NCBI GenBank assembly: GCA_023250495.1
Contig: JAHFAP010000185.1
Location: 1-6,591 of the forward strand
Direction: 5' to 3'
Origin: Deltaproteobacteria bacterium
GTDB lineage: Bacteria; Desulfobacterota; Binatia; UBA9968
Length of the DNA: 6,591 nucleotides
The position numbers were made by a program, and so were the translations under genes. Numbering within the stretch: position 1 is the stretch's first letter; each line of letters opens with the position of its first letter. Of the stretch, positions 1 to 6,176 are shown piece by piece. The notes under the pieces are model-generated. The model was given only the letters and a program-made list of their open reading frames with translations, was not told the origin of the DNA and searched no databases.

Positions 1-51
1 GTATTATTTGCAGAAATATTTTAGGTATTGAAGAGAAAAGATTTGGATCGC

Positions 52-57
52 AGGAGG
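52..57 (+). promoter_or_regulatory. Strong ribosome binding site of the cupin gene
   Basis: A perfect AGGAGG lies four bases before the ATG at 62 and fixes that start. It is the best Shine-Dalgarno sequence in the window, which suggests efficient translation. The 50 bases before it are clearly AT-rich compared with the gene. That fits an intergenic or promoter region, but a -35/-10 pair cannot be judged because the window begins here. Confidence 0.8.
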
Positions 58-61
58 CATT

Positions 62-1255
62 ATGGATCACGGACCCACGGCAAAATTCGAGGCGCCGACC
101 GACGAGAAGACCAAGGCCGGATACGGCAAGTTCCTCCGTCCGAAGACGCCATACGACATTTTCATGGAGGAGCAGGAGATTCCCATCTACCGCGAGATCG
201 GCGTGAGGAGAGTGCAGGATCTTCCCATGAGGCCGTGGAAGAAAATGGGCGGCGACGGGACTTTCATCCAGCTTCTCGGGACCGAGGGGCTTTGGGGCTG
301 CTACGTCGTCGAAGTTCCCGGCGCGGGCGCGCTGAACCAGGAGAAGCACCTCTACGAAGAGGTCTATCTGGTCGTGGAGGGGCGCGGCTCGACCGAGGTC
401 TGGACCGAAGGAAACGGCAAGAAGCTCACCTTCGAATGGCAAAGGGGCTCGCTGTTCTCGATTCCGATCAACGCCTCGCACCGCATCGTGAACGCGACCC
501 GAAGCCCGGCGCTGCTGCTCGCCGGGACCACCGCGCCCAACGTGATGAACATCTTTTCCAGCCGGGATTTCATCTTCAACTGCCCCTACGATTTCAAAGA
601 GCGCTACGAGCTGAGAGACGATTTCTACAAGCCGAACGAAGAGATCTCGCCCGATCCGCTGCGCGGCCTCGCGATGCGCCAGACCAACATCATCCCGGAC
701 ATCATCAACTGCGAATTGCCGCTCGACAACCGCCGCTCGCCCGGCTACCGGCGCATCGAGCCGCACATGACGGGAAATAATTTTTATCTCTGGATCGGCC
801 AGCACCAGAACGGCCGCTACTCCAAGGCGCATGCCCACGGCTCAGCCGCGGTGCTGATCTGCCTCACGGGAAAGGGCTATACCTACACCTGGCCCGCCAA
901 CCTGGGCCAGACTCCCTGGAAAGACGGCAAGGGCGAATTCGTCAAGCGGCAGGACTACGAGCCGGTCGGAATGGTGAGCGCCGCGCCGATGGGCGGCAAT
1001 TGGTTTCACGCCCACTTCGGGACGAGTAAAGAGCCGCTGCGTCTGACGGCGTGGTTCGGACCGAACGCGCCGGGGCGCGAGCGCGGCCGGCCCGGGGACC
1101 ATCACATCGACTACGGCGCCATCGATATCAAGGACGGCGGCACGGCGCTGCCCTATTACGACGAAGATCCCTACCTCAGGAAGGAATACGAGGAGACGCT
1201 GAAGAAAGAGGGCATTGTCTCCAGAATGGAAGAGTCGCTCTACCGCAAGCCGTGA
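62..1255 (+). CDS. Double-cupin (bicupin) domain protein, substrate unknown
   Basis: A 397-residue soluble protein with two cupin beta-barrels and no signal peptide or membrane segment. Cupin 1 (about residues 80-160) has H96 and E100 in its first motif (EKHLYEEVYLVVEGRG) and P135, H140 and N144 in its second. Cupin 2 (about 240-340) has H257-A-H259 in its first motif and H316/H318 in its second (WFHAHFG). Bicupins of this layout include ring-cleaving gentisate-type dioxygenases, oxalate decarboxylases and many uncharacterised metal proteins. The His residues make a bound metal likely, but no specific reaction can be assigned. Cupin 1 lacks the first His of the usual HxH pair (Glu94 instead), so cupin 2 is the better candidate metal site. 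The start at 62 is set by AGGAGG. A eutA-like gene follows on the same strand after 148 bp, so co-transcription is possible but not shown. Confidence 0.85.
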   Translation: MDHGPTAKFEAPTDEKTKAGYGKFLRPKTPYDIFMEEQEIPIYREIGVRRVQDLPMRPWKKMGGDGTFIQLLGTEGLWGCYVVEVPGAGALNQEKHLYEEVYLVVEGRGSTEVWTEGNGKKLTFEWQRGSLFSIPINASHRIVNATRSPALLLAGTTAPNVMNIFSSRDFIFNCPYDFKERYELRDDFYKPNEEISPDPLRGLAMRQTNIIPDIINCELPLDNRRSPGYRRIEPHMTGNNFYLWIGQHQNGRYSKAHAHGSAAVLICLTGKGYTYTWPANLGQTPWKDGKGEFVKRQDYEPVGMVSAAPMGGNWFHAHFGTSKEPLRLTAWFGPNAPGRERGRPGDHHIDYGAIDIKDGGTALPYYDEDPYLRKEYEETLKKEGIVSRMEESLYRKP

Positions 1256-1276
1256 TCTCCCGCTCCTTGAGGCCAA

Positions 1277-1357
1277 GGCAGCAGACGGCAGTCGGCAGTA
1301 AGCAGCAAAAGAGTGTCCGGGTTTTATCCTGCCAACTGCATACTGCCTGCTGGCAGC
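1277..1357. repeat. Degenerate heptamer repeats in inverted arrangement
   Basis: The gap between the cupin gene and eutA holds two short strings of 7-bp units. The left string is GGCAGTC, GGCAGTA, AGCAGCA (1287-1307), with an extra GGCAGCA at 1277-1283. The right string reads the complementary motif: TGCCAAC, TGCATAC, TGCCTGC (1330-1350), then a degenerate TGGCAGC to 1357. The best arms, 1294-1305 and 1336-1347, are complementary at 11 of 12 positions around a 30-base loop, so the transcript could fold into a stem. There is no U-tract after it, so it is not a typical terminator. The function is unknown; it may be a simple heptamer repeat that has decayed. Confidence 0.6.
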
Positions 1358-1403
1358 TCGCTCTTGACCCAAGTGTGCCGTTGCTTTTTCTCCGCGAGGA
1401 ATA

Positions 1404-2885
1404 ATGCAGGCTAGTTTTACCAACGCCGGCCGACACATCGTCGAAGAAGACGAAATCAAGCTCACCAGCGTCGGCGTCGATATCGGCTCGTCGACCTCCC
1501 ATCTCGTCTTCTCGCGCCTGGAGATGAAGCAGGAAGGCACGCGCTACGTGGTTACGCGGCGCGAGATCCTGAACGAGTCCGAGATTCTCCTGACTCCCTA
1601 TCTTGACGATTTGACCATCGACGTTCAGGCACTGGGAAAGTTCATCAACCGGCAGTACGAGCGCGCCGGACTGAAGCGCGAAGATGTGGATACCGGTGCT
1701 CTGATTCTGACGGGTGTCGCGGTCAGGCGGCGCAACGCCCGTGCCATCGGCGAGCTGTTCGCGCATGAGGCTGGCCGCTTCGTCGCGGTCAGCGCCGGCG
1801 ACAGCCTGGAAAGCACGATGGCGGCCCACGGCTCGGGAGCGGTAGCCGAGTCGGCGCGTTCGGGCAAAGTCTGCATGAACATCGATGTCGGAGGAGGGAC
1901 GAGCAAGATCGCCGTCTGCGCCGACGGCAGGGTGCGAGAGGTGACCGCGATCGATGTCGGCGCGCGGCTGCTGGTGTTAGACGAAAACGGCGCCGTCACG
2001 CGGTTGGAAGACGCGGGACGTTATTTCGGCGCGGCCGCGGGATTGAAACCGGCCGTGGGTCAGAAGGTCGAGCGCTCCAAGCTGCAATCGATCGCTTCGT
2101 TGATGGCCGACCGGCTGTTTGAGGTCGTGAGTCTGCAATCTCTATCCGCGGAGACGCGAAGGGTTCTGCGCCTACCGCCTCTGACCTATCGGGGCAAAAT
2201 CGACGCGGTCACCTTTTCCGGCGGCGTCTCCGAGTTTATCTACGATCAACATCCCGGCGACTTCGGCGATCTGGGGTCGCTCCTGGCAAAGGAAATCAAG
2301 CAGAGGGTCGAGCGGTTGAGAGTTCCGATATTGGAGCCGGCCGCAAGAATCCGCGCCACGGTCATCGGCGCGTCGCAGTATACGATCCAACTAAGCGGCA
2401 GCACGATTTTTATCGATCCGCTCGACGCGGTGCCGGTGCGCAACGTTCCGGTGGTGGCGCCTGAGTTCCCGCTTGAGGCCGAGGAGATCGACGTGTCTGG
2501 CGTGCGCGACGCGATCCAGAGCGCGCTCACGCGCCTGGATCTGGCCAGGGCCGAGCAGCCGGTGGCGATCGCCTTTCACTGGGAAGGCTCGGCAACCTTC
2601 GCGCGCCTGCAGTCGTTCTGTTCCGGGGTTAGAGACGGTCTGGGAAAAATCCTCGCCAAAGGCTTTCCCCTAATGCTCGTGAGCGACGGCGACATCGGCG
2701 GCATCCTCGGCCTTCACTTCAAAGAGGAGATGGGCTTTGCCAACCCGGTCATCTCCATCGACGGCATAGCGCTCAACGAGTTCGACTACATCGACATCGG
2801 CGCTCTGATTCCTTCCTCCGGCGCCGTTCCGGTCGTCATTAAGTCGCTCATCTTTCCCGCCTCCGCGCAGCCGCCTGCAAGCTGA
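1404..2885 (+). CDS. eutA: EutA-family ethanolamine ammonia-lyase reactivating ATPase
   Basis: A 493-residue protein, close to the family's usual 470 or so. EutA is a chaperone-like ATPase of the actin/Hsp70 fold that releases damaged cobalamin from ethanolamine ammonia-lyase (EutBC) so that fresh adenosylcobalamin can bind. The N-terminal phosphate loop is VGVDIGSSTSH (D26, G28), followed by FSRLE as in known EutA. The second phosphate loop is NIDVGGGTSK (D161, G163-G165, T166). Further family blocks are TFSGGVSEF in the middle and RATVIGASQYTIQLSGSTIFID towards the C-terminal half. The protein is cytoplasmic, with no signal peptide. GAGGA (1396-1400) lies three bases before the ATG, a rather tight spacing; the family homology starts near residue 20, so the first residues are less certain. 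No eutB, eutC or microcompartment gene is in view, so the client enzyme is unknown and could be another B12-dependent enzyme. Confidence 0.88.
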   Translation: MQASFTNAGRHIVEEDEIKLTSVGVDIGSSTSHLVFSRLEMKQEGTRYVVTRREILNESEILLTPYLDDLTIDVQALGKFINRQYERAGLKREDVDTGALILTGVAVRRRNARAIGELFAHEAGRFVAVSAGDSLESTMAAHGSGAVAESARSGKVCMNIDVGGGTSKIAVCADGRVREVTAIDVGARLLVLDENGAVTRLEDAGRYFGAAAGLKPAVGQKVERSKLQSIASLMADRLFEVVSLQSLSAETRRVLRLPPLTYRGKIDAVTFSGGVSEFIYDQHPGDFGDLGSLLAKEIKQRVERLRVPILEPAARIRATVIGASQYTIQLSGSTIFIDPLDAVPVRNVPVVAPEFPLEAEEIDVSGVRDAIQSALTRLDLARAEQPVAIAFHWEGSATFARLQSFCSGVRDGLGKILAKGFPLMLVSDGDIGGILGLHFKEEMGFANPVISIDGIALNEFDYIDIGALIPSSGAVPVVIKSLIFPASAQPPAS

Positions 2886-2889
2886 AGAG

Positions 2890-2934
2890 ATGATAATGAA
2901 TCGATTCTCACTACGCTGTTCGGGGCTTCCGTGA
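2890..2934 (+). other. Possible 14-codon leader ORF overlapping the lipoprotein start
   Basis: Just after the eutA stop, an ATG at 2890 (second ATG at 2896) opens a frame of 14 codons that ends in TGA at 2932-2934. This stop overlaps the GTG start of the next gene as GTGA, a geometry often seen in translational coupling. GAAGAG lies directly before the ATG, too close to be an ideal ribosome site. The peptide (MIMNRFSLRCSGLP) has no recognisable feature. It may carry ribosomes from eutA to the lipoprotein gene, or be chance. Confidence 0.25.
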
Positions 2935-3416
2935 ATAAAAAAGTGAGAACGGCTATGAGAAAGGCCGGGTCGTTATTAGCCGCGTTATTGTTTGTAGGTT
3001 GTGCCGCAGCAGTAGCTGTCCCGCTTCCTCCGAACGTCCACATTGTGCCGCCGCCTCCGGCTGTGCCTCAGCACTTGGCCGCTTTCTCCGGCAAGTGGGT
3101 CGGCGCATGGGTGACTTCCACTCTGGTTGCGGGCCACGTTCAGAGTAGGGACCACATCCTGATCGTAGAAGAGATAGGGGGCCCCGGCGTGGCCGTAGTT
3201 TTCGCCCTCGGCTCCGGATTGGGTTTAGGTATACCAGATCCGAAGCCGGTCTGGTTTCGAATGAACGGGCGGTTTGTGGATGGCGAGCTCAAGCTATTCT
3301 TTCCCGCCATTGGTTCCATCAAGACTTATCGGATGCTTCCCGATGGAACGCTCGATGCCACGCAGGAGCAAGGGGATCGCATCGAGCGGGCGCATATGGT
3401 CCGAGCGAAGGATTAA
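2931..3416 (+). CDS. Small secreted putative lipoprotein, function unknown
   Basis: A 161-residue protein. The N-terminus has a basic stretch (K3, K4, R6, R10, K11), a hydrophobic run (about 14-22) and a lipobox-like FVG-C24, so signal peptidase II cleavage and lipid anchoring are likely; Phe at -3 is not ideal. Residues 31-48 are proline-rich and look like a linker. From residue 52 (FSGKWVGAW) to the end there is an alternating, beta-rich domain with LIVEEIGG, VWFRMNGRFVDGELKLFF and TYRMLPDGTLDA. This pattern resembles small beta-barrel domains found alone or attached to secreted hydrolases; that is my recollection of the pattern, not a search. I do not know its function. The start is uncertain: GTG 2931 overlaps the TGA of a 14-codon frame, while ATG 2955 (residue 9) would still leave a usable signal peptide. 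Neither has a clear ribosome site. Confidence 0.68.
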   Translation: MNKKVRTAMRKAGSLLAALLFVGCAAAVAVPLPPNVHIVPPPPAVPQHLAAFSGKWVGAWVTSTLVAGHVQSRDHILIVEEIGGPGVAVVFALGSGLGLGIPDPKPVWFRMNGRFVDGELKLFFPAIGSIKTYRMLPDGTLDATQEQGDRIERAHMVRAKD

Positions 3417-3430
3417 GGTGCGGGCTAAGA

Positions 3431-3517
3431 TGGTGCCGGAGGAGGGAATCGAACCCTCACGGGGGCAAGCCCCACTGGATTTTGAGTCCAGCGCGTCTAC
3501 CGTTCCACCACTCCGGC
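3431..3517 (-). tRNA. tRNA-Leu, anticodon CAA
   Basis: Read on the - strand, the gene folds as a complete class II tRNA. The acceptor stem is GCCGGAG/CTCCGGC followed by A and an encoded CCA (3431-3433). The D-stem is short and contains GG of the D-loop. The anticodon stem is CTGGA/TCCAG with loop CTCAAAA, giving anticodon CAA, which reads UUG. The long variable arm (GGGGC.../...GCCCC) is typical of Leu, Ser and Tyr tRNAs, and the T-arm is GAGGG-TTCGATT-CCCTC. The gene lies 14 bp beyond the lipoprotein stop and converges with it; no terminator is visible after its 3' end. It appears intact and functional. Confidence 0.97.
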
Positions 3518-3529
3518 GTGCTTTTGAAA

Positions 3530-3558
3530 TCAATAACTTATCCACTCCCTCACGTCAA
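3530..3558 (-). promoter_or_regulatory. Candidate sigma70 promoter of the tRNA-Leu gene
   Basis: On the - strand TTGACG (3553-3558, five of six matches to the -35 consensus) is followed after 17 bp by TATTGA (3530-3535, a weak -10 with three matches). The -10 ends 12 bases before the tRNA 5' end, so transcription would start just upstream of the mature end, as is usual for tRNA genes. Spacing and position support it, but the -10 is poor. Confidence 0.4.
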
Positions 3559-3581
3559 GCCGCACAATCTTCGAGGTCTCA

Positions 3582-3610
3582 TGGACAAGTTTCAGTAAAA
3601 ATGAGATAAT
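3582..3610 (+). promoter_or_regulatory. Candidate sigma70 promoter of galT-glgA
   Basis: TGGACA (3582-3587) and GATAAT (3605-3610) each match five of six consensus bases and are exactly 17 bp apart. They would start transcription near 3617, about 20 bases before the galT ATG. A perfect TATAAT at 3612-3617 overlaps the region but has no good -35 at the right distance. This pair is back-to-back with the candidate tRNA promoter on the other strand. Confidence 0.5.
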
Positions 3611-3639
3611 TTATAATCTGCCTGCGCGGGGCAGAGAAT

Positions 3640-4638
3640 ATGCCTCAGCTTAGAAAAGATCCTGTGGTGGGACGGTGGGTCATCATCTCTACCGAAAGGG
3701 CCAAAAGACCTACCCATTATGAGCATCGAAAATACGAGCCAAGAAACGGTCCCTGTCCGTTCTGTAAAGGGAACGAAGAGATGACCCCGCCGGAGATCAT
3801 GGCTTACCGGCCGGGCGAATCGAGCCGCCAAAGCCCGGGCTGGACGCTGAGAGTCGTCCCCAACAAATTTCCTGCCCTGATGATAGAAGGAGATATAGAT
3901 CGGCGAGGCGAAGGCGTCTATGATCTGATGAACGGCGTGGGGGCTCATGAAGTTATCATCGAAACTCCCGATCATGAATTGAACATGGGTGTTCTGAGTG
4001 AAAAACAGTTTGAAGAGGTTCTATGGGCCTATAGAGACCGGATCTTGGATTTGAGGAAGGACAAGCGGTTTCGGTATGTGCTGATCTTCAAAAATCAGGG
4101 GTCTGAGGCCGGCGCGACCATGGAACATACCCATTCTCAACTCATTGCCCTGCCTATTGTTCCGCGCACTGTTACCGACGAGTTGGTCGGCGCCCAAGAA
4201 TATTACAAATACAAGGAGCGCTGCATTTACTGCGACATCGTGCGACAGGAAATCGAGGACAAGGTTAGAGTTGTAAGTGAAAACGATAATTTCGTGGTGA
4301 TCTGCCCCTTCGCCTCGCGTTTTCCCTTTGAGGCCTGGATTCTTCCGAAAAAGCATTCCTCTTATTTTGAACATGCCTCAAAGCAGGAGTATGTCGATCT
4401 TTCCCGCTCCTTGAAGGAGACCCTGGTACGACTCAACAGATCCTTGAACAATCCGCCCTTCAATTACATTATTCATTCCCTGCCCTTTGAGGAAATGGAC
4501 AACGGTCATTATCACTGGCATATCGAGCTCATGCCCAAGCTAACCCAGGTGGCAGGCTTCGAGTGGGGCACAGGATTCTACATCAACCCTGTAACGCCCG
4601 AGGAGGCGACCCGCTCTTTGCTGGAGATCGCAATATAA
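3640..4638 (+). CDS. galT: GalT-family hexose-1-phosphate nucleotidylyltransferase
   Basis: A 332-residue cytoplasmic enzyme of the GalT branch of the HIT superfamily. GalT swaps UMP between UDP-glucose and galactose-1-phosphate through a uridylyl-histidine intermediate (Leloir pathway). Visible residues are C39 and C42 (CPFC), H112 (ETPDH), and H163-T-H165-S-Q167, in which H163 matches the zinc ligand and H165 the nucleophile of E. coli GalT. The second half has a C195/C198 pair (CIYCDIV) and H290-Y-H292-W-H294, matching the C-terminal metal site. All catalytic positions are present, so it should be active. The motif is HTHSQ, not the HPHGQ of Leloir GalT, and the neighbours are glycogen genes. 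An ADP-glucose or other NDP-sugar phosphorylase or transferase role is therefore possible. The start follows GGGGCAG and gives the family N-terminus (LRKDPVVGRWVIIS). glgA follows after 46 bp, so a shared operon is likely. Confidence 0.9.
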   Translation: MPQLRKDPVVGRWVIISTERAKRPTHYEHRKYEPRNGPCPFCKGNEEMTPPEIMAYRPGESSRQSPGWTLRVVPNKFPALMIEGDIDRRGEGVYDLMNGVGAHEVIIETPDHELNMGVLSEKQFEEVLWAYRDRILDLRKDKRFRYVLIFKNQGSEAGATMEHTHSQLIALPIVPRTVTDELVGAQEYYKYKERCIYCDIVRQEIEDKVRVVSENDNFVVICPFASRFPFEAWILPKKHSSYFEHASKQEYVDLSRSLKETLVRLNRSLNNPPFNYIIHSLPFEEMDNGHYHWHIELMPKLTQVAGFEWGTGFYINPVTPEEATRSLLEIAI

Positions 4639-4684
4639 CATCTTCCTACCTTTCCTCCCGGGTCACGGTTGCATAAGTAGCAGC

Positions 4685-6139
4685 ATGAAGGTCCTCATGA
4701 TCTCTTCGGAGGTGTTCCCTTTGGCTCGGACGGGCGGGCTGGGGGATGTTGTCGGTGCCCTCTCTCGCATCTTGGTTCGGCTTGGAACAGAGGTCACCGT
4801 CGTCCTGCCTGCCTACCAGACCATTTTAGAAAGCCAAGCCCATTTAGAAGAGATCCCAATGGCAATAGAAGTTCCCATGGCGGGCCGCAGCACCCGGGGA
4901 ATGATCTTCAGAACGTCGATTGGTGGGGAGGTCCCGGTCTACCTGGTCCGGGCTGACCGTTACTTTCTGCGAAAAGAGCTTTATGGGACGTCTCAGGGAG
5001 ATTACCCGGATAATGCAGAGAGATTTGTGTTTTTCTCCAAGGCCGTACTCCACGTGGCGCAAAGAACGGGCCCTTGGGACGTGATTCACTGCCATGACTG
5101 GGAAACCGCCCTGACCCCAGTCCTTAAGAAAACTCGGCCCGATCTGTGGCCTGAGATCCATAGCTTCAGGACTCTGCTCACCCTCCACAACCTGGCCTAT
5201 CAGGGAAACTTCCCATTCTCTTCCTGGCCATTATTGAATCTCGACACGCAATACCTTACTCCCCGCCACTTGGAGTTCTACGGCAACGTCAATTGGCTTA
5301 AAGGAGGGATCCTCTTCGCCGATGCCATAACTACGGTGAGTAAAAAATATGCCCTGGAGATAATGACGCCGGAGTACGGTTGCGGGCTCGAGGGGGTGAT
5401 CCGCGATAGAGAAAAGGACCTGTACGGAATCCTAAACGGCGTCGACTATCTCGAATGGAACCCAAAGATTGATCCCCACATAAAGAAAAACTATGAGGCT
5501 GCAGATCTGCGAGGCAAAGAAAGTTGCAAGAAGGATCTGCAGGAAATATATAGCCTTCCCCCAGACGCCACAGTCCCTCTAATTGGGATCGTCTCGCGTC
5601 TCGCCCATCAAAAAGGGCTGGATATCCTGGCTGACGCCATAGAGGAGCTAATGAGGCTGGATCTGCAACTCGTTGTGCTCGGGACAGGCGAGCAGAGATA
5701 CCATGAGCTCTTAGCTTCGCTCGCTGCCAGATATCCGCAAAAGATTGGACTCAAGATCGGCTTCGACAATGCTTTGGCCCACAAGGTCGAGGCGGGGTGT
5801 GACCTTTTTCTCATGCCTTCGAAATACGAGCCTTGTGGGCTGAATCAAATTTACAGTCTGGCATACGGCACGATACCTATTGTGCGTGCCACTGGTGGTC
5901 TCGACGACACCATCGAAGATTACAATCCCTCGACAGGAGCGGGAAACGGCTTTAAGTTCGCCGACTATTCCGGCGCTGCCTTGCTCGCGGCTGTGAAGAG
6001 AGCGCTTTCGGTCTATTTCCGGAAGAAGGCTTTGCATCAACTCATCGCCAATGCCATGGCCTGCGATTTTTCGTGGGAAAAGTCTGCCGCCGAATATCTC
6101 GCCCTCTATCGGAAGCTCGTTGAGACACCGGTCGGCTAG
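4685..6139 (+). CDS. glgA: Glycogen synthase (ADP-glucose type, GT5)
   Basis: A 484-residue GT-B glucosyltransferase of normal family length. It moves glucose from ADP-glucose to the non-reducing end of an alpha-1,4-glucan in the cytoplasm. The N-terminal domain begins KVLMISSEVFPLARTGGLGDVV, with the glycine-rich donor loop at 15-21, and contains HCHDW (135-139) and LTLHNLAYQG (165-174). The C-terminal domain has VSRLAHQKG (R305 and K310, matching the donor-phosphate residues of E. coli GlgA), the EPCGLNQ block (E382, C384) and RATGGLDDT (401-409). All the main catalytic residues are present except that the KxGGL lysine is Arg15. The start is fixed by homology; the ribosome site before it is weak (AAGTAG), so translation may partly depend on galT upstream. 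It ends 27 bp before the end of the convergent glgC. Confidence 0.95.
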   Translation: MKVLMISSEVFPLARTGGLGDVVGALSRILVRLGTEVTVVLPAYQTILESQAHLEEIPMAIEVPMAGRSTRGMIFRTSIGGEVPVYLVRADRYFLRKELYGTSQGDYPDNAERFVFFSKAVLHVAQRTGPWDVIHCHDWETALTPVLKKTRPDLWPEIHSFRTLLTLHNLAYQGNFPFSSWPLLNLDTQYLTPRHLEFYGNVNWLKGGILFADAITTVSKKYALEIMTPEYGCGLEGVIRDREKDLYGILNGVDYLEWNPKIDPHIKKNYEAADLRGKESCKKDLQEIYSLPPDATVPLIGIVSRLAHQKGLDILADAIEELMRLDLQLVVLGTGEQRYHELLASLAARYPQKIGLKIGFDNALAHKVEAGCDLFLMPSKYEPCGLNQIYSLAYGTIPIVRATGGLDDTIEDYNPSTGAGNGFKFADYSGAALLAAVKRALSVYFRKKALHQLIANAMACDFSWEKSAAEYLALYRKLVETPVG

Positions 6140-6156
6140 GTTAGATGAGTTTCACG

Positions 6157-6176
6157 TGCGCTGGAATTAGAGCGCA
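6157..6176. terminator. Weak hairpin between convergent glgA and glgC
   Basis: A perfect 6-bp inverted repeat, TGCGCT/AGCGCA, surrounds an 8-base loop in the short gap where the two genes meet. It covers the glgC stop codon. The position suits a bidirectional terminator, but the stem is short and neither side has a clear T-run, so it may be chance. Confidence 0.25.

Noticed and set aside
1..50. AT-rich start of the window with TATTAT at 2-7 as a possible -10 box
   Set aside because: A -35 box would lie outside the window and several other AT-rich hexamers are equally good, so no promoter can be called. A frame ending in TAG at 22-24 is too short to show whether it is the tail of an upstream gene.
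28..780. Open frame of 250 codons on the + strand overlapping the cupin gene
   Set aside because: It is extremely rich in Arg and of low complexity, as expected from an out-of-frame reading of GC-rich DNA, and the AGGAGG site serves the cupin frame.
1364..1392. TTGACC at 1364-1369 as a -35 box of a eutA promoter
   Set aside because: There is no acceptable -10 box 16-18 bp downstream; the sequence there is a T/C-rich run.
842..1829. Long open frames on the - strand across the cupin gene and the start of eutA (232 and 217 codons)
   Set aside because: They lie opposite genes with clear conserved motifs, are arginine- and alanine-rich as expected from GC-rich antisense, and show no recognisable domain.
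3274..3609. Open frame of 111 codons on the + strand containing an EEGIEPSRGQAPLDFESSAS-like stretch
   Set aside because: This stretch is the translation of the antisense of the tRNA-Leu gene, a well-known spurious protein match. The rest overlaps the lipoprotein gene in another frame.
4639..4684. CCCGGG palindrome and pyrimidine-rich gap between galT and glgA as a terminator
   Set aside because: There is no stem of useful length and no T-run; the gap looks like an ordinary intra-operon spacer.
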